Below, piece after piece: positions 59,123-64,000 of a stretch of DNA of 64,000 nt. The notes beneath the pieces are model-generated. The model did no database searches and had not been told where the DNA came from. It saw only the letters and a list, made by a program, of their open reading frames with translations. The number at the start of each line of letters is the position of its first letter. The stretch's first letter is position 1. Both the position numbers and the translations under genes were made by a program. The DNA is from Streptomyces sp. NBC_01296 (GTDB lineage: Bacteria; Actinomycetota; Actinomycetes; Streptomycetales; Streptomycetaceae). The stretch is from the NCBI RefSeq assembly GCF_035984415.1, contig NZ_CP130720.1, forward strand, positions 5,952,001 to 6,016,000, given 5' to 3'.

Positions 59123-59302
59123 TCAGTGGCGGGTGTGATCAGTGGCCAGGTCGATGAGCTGCTCGGCTTCGTCGGGGGTGACGGCGCGGTAGCGGACGTT
59201 CACTCGGCATCCGGGCTCGGGGCAGCGGACGGTGCGCTTGCCGACGAGGAGGGCGGCCGCGCCGGAGAGCAGCTGGGACAGGGGCGGCTGGTCCTGCTCC
59301 AC
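59123..59302 (-). CDS. small AICE protein with CPxxxC motif
   Basis: A 59-aa protein from GTG 59302 (AAGG 8 bases upstream): EQDQPPLSQLLSGAAALLVG, then KRTVRCPEPGCRVNVRYRAV and a helix DEAEQLIDLATDHTRH. CPEPGC could be half of a zinc site. It falls in the line of small genes between the translocase and the methyltransferase, same strand. Frame and ribosome site support it; no family known. Confidence 0.65.
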   Translation of the reverse strand: MEQDQPPLSQLLSGAAALLVGKRTVRCPEPGCRVNVRYRAVTPDEAEQLIDLATDHTRH

Positions 59303-59314
59303 GGGGATGGCCTT

Positions 59315-59548
59315 TCAGTGGTGGTTGATGGTTCCGGTGGCGCGGGCGAACATCCCGGACGCGGTCACATGCTGGGTGATGTGCTGCACCGGCGCCGCGC
59401 TGCCGTCTACTCCCCTCGTGGTCTTGAAGAACAGGGGAGCGAAGGCGCCGACGGCGATGAGGTCGGCTGCAGCCTGCCGCCGCCAGGCCGGGGCCCAGGC
59501 GGCAGAGGCGAGGATGGCCGGGTCGGTCGTGACTGCTGCCCGGCGCGC
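59315..59548 (-). pseudogene. coding-like frame without a start codon
   Basis: After the TGA of the 53-aa gene the same frame stays open for 78 codons and reads naturally (TDPAILASAAWAPAWRRQAA, DLIAVGAFAPLFFKT, QHVTASGMFARATGTINHH) but has no ATG, GTG or TTG until near its end. Either the two frames were one gene split by a nonsense change, or translation begins at an unusual codon after coupled termination. The reading is plausible protein (Trp pairs, helical periodicity). Confidence 0.45.
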
Positions 59549-59710
59549 TCAGTTGCTGATCTGCCTGCGCACCTCGGCGACGAGGCGGAGGATTTCGTGT
59601 GCCATGTCGGCGATCGCCTTCAGCTGCTCTTCCACGTCCGCCGGGTTCGGCCCGGTGAAGGAGAAGGAGGGTTCGTTGTTCGGCTTGGGGTCGGTGAACG
59701 AGAACGACAC
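59549..59710 (-). CDS. small AICE protein, 53 aa
   Basis: From GTG 59710 (GGAG 6 bases upstream): SFSFTDPKPNNEPSFSFTGP has a repeated SFSFT(D/G)P unit, followed by an amphipathic helix NPADVEEQLKAIADMAHEIL that ends in EVRRQISN. It lies 17 bases after the DUF6197 gene in the same direction. The helix could mediate dimerisation; no family known. Confidence 0.7.
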   Translation of the reverse strand: MSFSFTDPKPNNEPSFSFTGPNPADVEEQLKAIADMAHEILRLVAEVRRQISN

Positions 59711-59727
59711 GGGCAGCTCCAGCCGGG

Positions 59728-60189
59728 TCAGATGTTCATGTGGTGGGCGCGCCGGATGGCGGCCTCCCACACGCTGCGGACCTGTGCTCTGGTGTGGGAG
59801 TCGTTCCAGGAGGGGATCGACTCCCACTGGTTGCCGTGCTGGTGGCGGGCTTCGTCGAGGAGGAGGTTGCCTGCGTCCCGGTAGGCGGCGTTGCGGGTGC
59901 CGGCCGCTGCGCGCAGGGCGCCGATGGAGCAGCGGGCGCCTTCGGGGTGGATCAGGCGGTGCTTGGCCCAGCCGTGGGTGTCGAGGAAGGCGAGCGCGTC
60001 GGTGAGGGTCTTCTCGACGGCGCCCGGGCGGTGCATGGGCGGGGCGGCGGCGAGGATGAGGGAAACCGGTGCCGGGGCGGCGGGGGCCGCGGGGGTGACG
60101 GGTTCCGGGGTGGGGTCGAGGAGTTGGAATGCCTTCGCGTACAGGTCTTGATCGACGGGGGTGAAGTGGGTCTGGGTACGGGTGTTCAT
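59728..60189 (-). CDS. DUF6197 family protein
   Basis: A 153-aa protein: Pro/Ala-rich segment in the middle (TPAAPAAPAPVSLILAAAPP), then a DUF6197-type domain (ALAFLDTHGWAKHRLIHPEGARCSIGALRAAAG, in parts: FLDTHGWAKHRL, GARCSIGALRAAAG; and IPSWNDSHTRAQVRSVWEAAI with the W-ND-T pattern). Common in actinobacterial mobile elements and phages; role unknown. ATG 60189 overlaps the TraB stop. Confidence 0.85.
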   Translation of the reverse strand: MNTRTQTHFTPVDQDLYAKAFQLLDPTPEPVTPAAPAAPAPVSLILAAAPPMHRPGAVEKTLTDALAFLDTHGWAKHRLIHPEGARCSIGALRAAAGTRNAAYRDAGNLLLDEARHQHGNQWESIPSWNDSHTRAQVRSVWEAAIRRAHHMNI

Positions 60190-62345
60190 GCGGCTTTCCA
60201 CAGTCCGTTCTCGTTGGTGACCTCGTCGCGCCTCTTCAGCTCGGACAGGCGCGGCTTGATGTGCTTCGCGGACGTGCCCAGCTTTCGGGCGATGGTCTCG
60301 GCGGTCATGGGGATGGATTCCTGTCGCAGGAGTTCGAGGATTCGCGGTTTGATCAGCTCCTGTCCGTCCGAAGGGCCGGCGGGGCCAGCGGGTTCGGTCT
60401 GGGCCCGCTGGTGCGGCACAGGCGGGCTCTGCTGGGCCTTGGTTAGGAGGTCGGCGAGGCTGCCGATCAGGTTCTTGCCTCGCTGGTCGACCATCGGGGT
60501 GCGTGTGATCGCGTCCCGGTGTTGCCAGGCCTGGCAGTGCTCGACGGCGACGGGAGGCTGGCTTCCGGCCAGGGAGGCGGGTGGGACGTCCAGGTACAGG
60601 GAGCGGAACTGGACGGCTTGTGAGCCGGGGGTGAGGAGGTAGCCGAGGCCGAAGGTGCCGTCCTCGGGATTGGCGACGGCCGTAGTGTCCAGGCCGCTCA
60701 TGTCCCGGTCGGCGACCTTGGCGTACTGGCCCGGCCACTGCGGGGGGATCTTCGACAGGTCGATGCCCTCGGCCCCTTCGACCGCGTTCGCGCCGACGAG
60801 GGAGCCCTGGCCCTTGGCGCAGCGCAGGAAGACCGCGCCGCCGCCGATCAGGAGCTGGGAGCGGATGATCGAGGAGTTGCCGAGGTCTTCGGCCAGCGGG
60901 GTCTGGGTGGCCAGGACCACGCCGATCCCTCGCTTGAGGGACCGGCGGGTCATCTGCTCGACGATCGCCTTGGCCTCCGCGTGGTACTGGGAGGAGACCG
61001 ACAGCAGCATGTGCGCTTCGTCGATGACGATCAGGATCAGCGGGTCGGTGAAGGGGAAGGCCGGGGAGCGGTAGCGGGCTTCGCGGTCGAGCATCATCGC
61101 GTAGGCCAGGCGCAGGGCGCCCATCGCTTCGTCCAGGCCGTCGCCGCAGTAGGCGGCCAGGCCTGCTCCGGCGATGGTTCCGGCCTGCGGGGAGGACAGG
61201 ATCACCGCGATGCGTGACTTGTGTGCGGAGAGCAGAACCTGCTCCAGCACTCCGGACTTCCCGGAACGGGACCCGCCGACGAGGTAGAGGTGGCGGGCGC
61301 CGGAACCGGGCTGCGCCAGGGGAACCAGGGCGGCGCGTGCGTCGATGTAGGTGCCCAGGCGGACGTATCCGCGTGAGTCCATGGCCAGTTCGTCCACGAC
61401 CGAGGAGAGCATCGTGCCGTGCATCAGCGCGTGCTCCCGCATCACGCGCACCCCCATCTGCGAGGGCTTGTCGGTGGGCGCGAGGGCGATCTGGATCGTC
61501 TCCAGATCGAGGTTCCCCGCGAGGTCGTGGATGTTGACCGTTCCGATCGCCCTGCGGGCGCGGGTGGCGATCCCCTCCCAGTCCAGAGGGCCGTCGTAGC
61601 GGGTGAGGGTCAGGGTGGTGCCGGGCATCGCTCCTTCCGGGACGGCGACGTGCGCGGCCCACAGCTCCTCGGGAGTCGCGGGTGCGCCGGCGGCCGCGAT
61701 CTGTGGTGCTGCCGACGGCTTCTTGAGGTGGACGGTGATCGGGAGCGCGTTCGGGGCGTAGTGCTTGGGGTCGCCCATCTCGACCTGGGAGACGGGGATC
61801 TGGTAGACGGCGGCGATGTCGGCGGCCTTCACCCTCACCTGCTGGCCCTGCGGCAGCGTGATGACCCCGGTGAACGACGCGTGGTCTTCACCGACGTCGA
61901 GGACGAGGTGCGCGAGGCCTGCGCCGGCCTGGATGAGCTTGCGGCCCTCAGTCTGGGTCGGGCCGGAGATGAACTCCTTCCACCAGGCGGTGATGAGCTG
62001 CGCCTGAGAGGTCTGCCCGGTCGTGGTCGTGGCGGGGAGCGCGGGGAGCCCGCTGGCCGTGTTGCGGTGGTGTGCCAGGACGGCCGCTCCGGCCGGGACT
62101 GCGAGCCCGAGGGCGAACAGCGGGTTCATGCCGCTCGCCAGGACCTGGTGCGCGGCGATGCCGCACCCGGTGGCCGTGATCCCGCAGGCGATCAGGGAGC
62201 GCAGCGTGGGGACGGAGGCGTCGATGGCCCACGCCCCCGCTCCGGCCGCTGCGGCGGCGAGGGCGGACCAGGGGCCAGCGGTGGCGGAGGCCACCGCGAG
62301 AGCGGCGGGCGCGTACTGGATGAACTGTGCTCGGGTCGGCCCCAT
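60186..62345 (-). CDS. traB: TraB-type FtsK/SpoIIIE conjugal DNA translocase
   Basis: A 719-aa protein. Two to four N-terminal membrane helices (about 10-105), a middle domain, a RecA-like motor with Walker A VGGSRSGKSGV (about 353) and Walker B LILIVIDEAH (about 436), and a C-terminal winged helix (TAETIARKLGTSAKHIKPRL, about 670-710). In Streptomyces TraB proteins form hexameric pores that move double-stranded DNA between hyphae and the C-terminal helix reads 8-bp repeats of the clt locus. ATG 62345. Confidence 0.93.
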   Translation of the reverse strand: MGPTRAQFIQYAPAALAVASATAGPWSALAAAAAGAGAWAIDASVPTLRSLIACGITATGCGIAAHQVLASGMNPLFALGLAVPAGAAVLAHHRNTASGLPALPATTTTGQTSQAQLITAWWKEFISGPTQTEGRKLIQAGAGLAHLVLDVGEDHASFTGVITLPQGQQVRVKAADIAAVYQIPVSQVEMGDPKHYAPNALPITVHLKKPSAAPQIAAAGAPATPEELWAAHVAVPEGAMPGTTLTLTRYDGPLDWEGIATRARRAIGTVNIHDLAGNLDLETIQIALAPTDKPSQMGVRVMREHALMHGTMLSSVVDELAMDSRGYVRLGTYIDARAALVPLAQPGSGARHLYLVGGSRSGKSGVLEQVLLSAHKSRIAVILSSPQAGTIAGAGLAAYCGDGLDEAMGALRLAYAMMLDREARYRSPAFPFTDPLILIVIDEAHMLLSVSSQYHAEAKAIVEQMTRRSLKRGIGVVLATQTPLAEDLGNSSIIRSQLLIGGGAVFLRCAKGQGSLVGANAVEGAEGIDLSKIPPQWPGQYAKVADRDMSGLDTTAVANPEDGTFGLGYLLTPGSQAVQFRSLYLDVPPASLAGSQPPVAVEHCQAWQHRDAITRTPMVDQRGKNLIGSLADLLTKAQQSPPVPHQRAQTEPAGPAGPSDGQELIKPRILELLRQESIPMTAETIARKLGTSAKHIKPRLSELKRRDEVTNENGLWKAA

Positions 62346-62358
62346 GGTCCTGCTCTCC

Positions 62359-62751
62359 TTACTGCTGGGCGTAGAAGGCGGCTTCGGCCATCTCGACGGG
62401 GGAGGTGTCCACGGCATCCGCGATGCCCCCGTGGTCGCTCTCCACGGTCGTCTTCGCGTCGTCGGCGGCCGCGGCCGCACCGTCCGCCGCGGCCGTGTAG
62501 GCGCCCGCTGCGTCCTTGGCGCCGGTCATGGTCAGGGCCGCGTCCGCGAACTCGGCGATGGTGGCCCCGTCGACGGCCAGCGCCTTCATCGTTTCTGAGG
62601 CGTCCTGCATCTGCTCGGCGGTCTCGTCGACATCGGAGGCGAGCTGGGTGACCGTGTCGGCGTGGACGTGGACCTGGTGGGTGAGCCAGGCCAACTTGGT
62701 GCGCAGGGCCGCGTAGGTCGCGGCGTCCTTGAGGGATTCGGTGGCAGACAT
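62359..62751 (-). CDS. helical AICE transfer-associated protein
   Basis: A 130-aa all-helical protein (LRTKLAWLTHQVHVHADTV, VDETAEQMQDASETMKALA), Ala/Asp rich, ending HGGIADAVDTSPVEMAEAAFY. Its end resembles the end of the adjacent 324-aa protein (see the finding). It starts 17 bases after that gene and ends 13 bases before traB, so the three are one transcript. Probably a structural or regulatory partner of TraB; no enzymatic motif. Confidence 0.8.
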   Translation of the reverse strand: MSATESLKDAATYAALRTKLAWLTHQVHVHADTVTQLASDVDETAEQMQDASETMKALAVDGATIAEFADAALTMTGAKDAAGAYTAAADGAAAAADDAKTTVESDHGGIADAVDTSPVEMAEAAFYAQQ

Positions 62752-62768
62752 CCAGGGCCTCTTCTCGT

Positions 62769-63743
62769 CTATCGGGCGTTGTAGAAGTCGCGTTCGGCGG
62801 GCTTGGTCAGGGGGGAGTCGGCGACGGCCCGGAAGATCTGGCCGTGGCGGACCTCGGCGTTCGCGGACGCGGTCCGGCAGGCTTCTTCACCGCCCTGGAT
62901 CTGGTCGTGGAGCTTCTGGGCGGCGGCGGCCTGGTGGTCGAGCTGTTCCTTGAGGTGCTCGCACTTGCCGATGAGGTTCTCGCCGACGTCCTTGTCCGTA
63001 ATCTCGGCGATGAGGACGTCGCAGTCCGCGGCCAGCTGCGTGGACTCGTCGACGAGTTCCAGGCAGGTGTCGGAGCTGGTCTGGCACAGGGTGGCCGCGC
63101 CTTCGGCGAGGTCGATGACCTGGGTGAGGGTGATGACCTCCCCGCCGCTGTAGGTGCGGGTCTTCCCGGCGGCGGTGGTGACGTGGACGCCGTTGGCGTC
63201 GACGGTCGCGGTGTGCGGAACGGGCGGGTTGGGCTGCATCGCGGGGTCCTTCCTGATCTGGTCGGGGAGGGTGACGGTGCGGGGCTGCGGGATCGTGCCG
63301 GGCGGCGGGATCGTCGGCCCCGCTGGCGGCGCGGCGGCGGGCGGAGTGGGCGGCGTCGTCGGGGGCGTGGTCGGCTTCGGCGGCGGGACCGTCGGGGGTG
63401 TGGTCGGCTTCGGCGGCACGGTGGCCCCCGCAGTAGGCGCAGAGGGCCCCGGCGGAGGCTCGGCGGAAGGCGAACCGGAAGGCCCAGTGTCCGGCTTTTT
63501 GAGGTAGGCGGAACGCCATCCATCCCGGAGGCCCCCGGCCCAGTGGGCACCTGCGAGCAGCCCGTAATGCGTTTTCGCAGCGGCGTTGTAGGCGGCGTTT
63601 CGGAAGGTGTCCGGCGCCCTGGTCGGAGACCATTTGGATTTCGGTTTCGGCGGGGGTTTCTTGATGCCCGCCTGCTCGTATTTTCCGTGGGTGTTGTCGA
63701 CGCCGAAGAGGTAGGTGATGGCGAGGAGAACGAGGAGTTCCAC
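62769..63743 (-). CDS. AICE membrane-anchored protein with Pro-rich linker
   Basis: A 324-aa protein: short N-terminal hydrophobic segment (ELLVLLAITYLFGVD), a basic region (KKPPPKPKSKWSPTRAP), a conserved-looking helical part (FRNAAYNAAAKTHYGLLAGAHWAGGLRDGW, in parts), a Pro/Thr linker of about 60 residues (KPTTPPTVPPPKPTTPPT), then a helical domain with several cysteines and the C-terminal HGQIFRAVADSP...FYNAR. GTG 63743 has AGGAGGG close upstream. Likely part of the transfer apparatus with TraB. Confidence 0.8.
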   Translation of the reverse strand: MELLVLLAITYLFGVDNTHGKYEQAGIKKPPPKPKSKWSPTRAPDTFRNAAYNAAAKTHYGLLAGAHWAGGLRDGWRSAYLKKPDTGPSGSPSAEPPPGPSAPTAGATVPPKPTTPPTVPPPKPTTPPTTPPTPPAAAPPAGPTIPPPGTIPQPRTVTLPDQIRKDPAMQPNPPVPHTATVDANGVHVTTAAGKTRTYSGGEVITLTQVIDLAEGAATLCQTSSDTCLELVDESTQLAADCDVLIAEITDKDVGENLIGKCEHLKEQLDHQAAAAQKLHDQIQGGEEACRTASANAEVRHGQIFRAVADSPLTKPAERDFYNAR

Positions 63744-63778
63744 GACCCTCCTTCGATAACACTGTGTAGTTGATGGGC

Positions 63779-63877
63779 GGTTACCGGTTACCGGTTACAG
63801 GTCCTGTGGACGGGGGTTCGGGCCCCTCAGGTGGGTCCGAACGGGCGTCGGTGGCCTGTAACCGGTAACCGGTAACC
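63779..63877. repeat. 99-bp cruciform with perfect 23-bp inverted repeat of GGTTACC units
   Basis: Left arm 63779-63801 is three tandem GGTTACC-type heptamers ending CAGG; right arm 63855-63877 is its exact reverse complement. The 53-bp loop holds a second inverted repeat, GTTCGGGCCC and GGGTCCGAAC (one wobble). It lies between the AICE gene ending at 63893 and the start of the 324-aa gene. The nested structure suits a transfer locus (clt), a replication origin or a repressor operator. Confidence 0.75.
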
Positions 63878-63892
63878 AGTGCGGGAGATCGC

Positions 63893-64000
63893 CTAGCGTG
63901 ACGTTCCGATGTTGCTGACCGTGGTGTTCGCCGTGTTGAAGACCGATTCGAGGGTGCTGCGGATCTCGGTGCTGAACGGCGTGTACGGCAGGAAGATCCC
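63893..64000 (-). CDS. AICE protein, C-terminal 35 residues
   Basis: The minus-strand frame is open from the window edge to TAG at 63893-63895 and reads IFLPYTPFSTEIRSTLESVF then NTANTTVSNIGTSR. This is the tail of a longer protein encoded to the right; nothing can be said about its function. It is in line with the transfer genes. Confidence 0.65.
   Translation of the reverse strand, partial: GIFLPYTPFSTEIRSTLESVFNTANTTVSNIGTSR

Larger units (their letters stand above)
52951..64000. mobile_element. actinomycete integrative and conjugative element (AICE), left part
   Basis: From the end of glnA2 onward the gene set is integrase, excisionase, replication (DUF3987, prim-pol), DNA methyltransferase, TraB/FtsK translocase and small transfer proteins, nearly all on the minus strand with ATGA overlaps. 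This is the pSAM2-like AICE plan with a prim-pol replication module in place of RepSA. The left att site must lie near 52951-53025 but there is no tRNA there; the right end is outside the window. Confidence 0.85.

Noticed and set aside
63779..63877. CRISPR array
   Set aside because: Only three short heptamers per arm with no spacers of constant length; the arms are inverted, not direct.

Overview
The window is chromosomal DNA of a high-GC actinomycete, almost certainly a Streptomyces. GC bias is strong at third codon positions, GTG/TTG starts and ATGA gene overlaps are common, and the regulators are typical of the genus (SARP/AfsR, TetR, MerR, DtxR-type iron boxes). The gene content (RNase H/phosphatase fusion, rnpB, efeOBU, map, panB, nadE, glnA2) matches, from memory, the core region around glnA2 in S. 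coelicolor. About 53 kb is core chromosome; the last 11 kb is the integration/replication/transfer part of an actinomycete integrative and conjugative element (AICE) that runs off the right edge.

Layout. 1-5.1 kb: the end of a ROK gene, a beta-propeller-like protein, then a tight Nif3 / C4 zinc ribbon / RNase H-acid phosphatase operon and an orphan lipoprotein behind a striking double palindrome. 5.2-5.6 kb: rnpB (RNase P RNA, minus strand), then a MerR-family pseudogene that keeps an intact-looking operator. 6-16.2 kb: small secreted protein, RNB ribonuclease, YaaA, a chromosomal prim-pol domain protein, TetR next to dimethylargininase, Rsm22-like methyltransferase, a Bcr/CflA exporter, SDR, PhzF and GNAT genes.

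16.3-27.8 kb is an iron and heme acquisition block: efeO-efeB-efeU (ferrous uptake and deferrochelatase), hmuT-hmuU-hmuV-like heme ABC transporter, two HtaA-domain surface heme-binding proteins (one with a plain membrane tail, one with an LAxTG sortase signal), a short PhzF-like gene, and a TTG-initiated heme oxygenase. DmdR/DtxR-type iron boxes lie before efeO, in the hmuT/htaA divergent promoter and before the heme oxygenase, so the parts look like one iron-repressed regulon: surface capture, relay, import, then either ring opening (heme oxygenase) or iron removal without ring opening (EfeB).

28-44.9 kb: methionine aminopeptidase, F420-NADPH oxidoreductase, a TerD protein fused to what looks like a PD-(D/E)XK nuclease, a site-2 protease, an AfsR-like SARP regulator followed by a DrrAB-type ABC exporter whose promoter carries three TGTCGGT heptamers spaced exactly 11 bp apart (a SARP operator layout), panB, an exonuclease/endonuclease/phosphatase protein, nadE and a DUF4190/DUF4352-type protein. 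45-51.4 kb: a copper-handling set (Tat multicopper oxidase, DUF6153, DUF305, DUF3105) rich in His/Met segments, with a membrane protein, a hydrolase and a CBS protein. 51.6-53 kb: glnA2.

53 kb to the end: integrase, excisionase, an AT-rich iteron region with nine or more copies of GTTCTGTCA, then an overlapping replication operon (DUF3987 P-loop protein, 118-aa Cys/His protein, prim-pol, small C5-type DNA methyltransferase), one oppositely oriented cargo gene, small proteins, a TraB/FtsK translocase and two proteins that share a C-terminal signature. At the right end sits a 99-bp structure bounded by a perfect 23-bp inverted repeat made of GGTTACC units, a candidate cis-acting transfer or replication locus. 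No CRISPR array, rRNA or tRNA was recognised.
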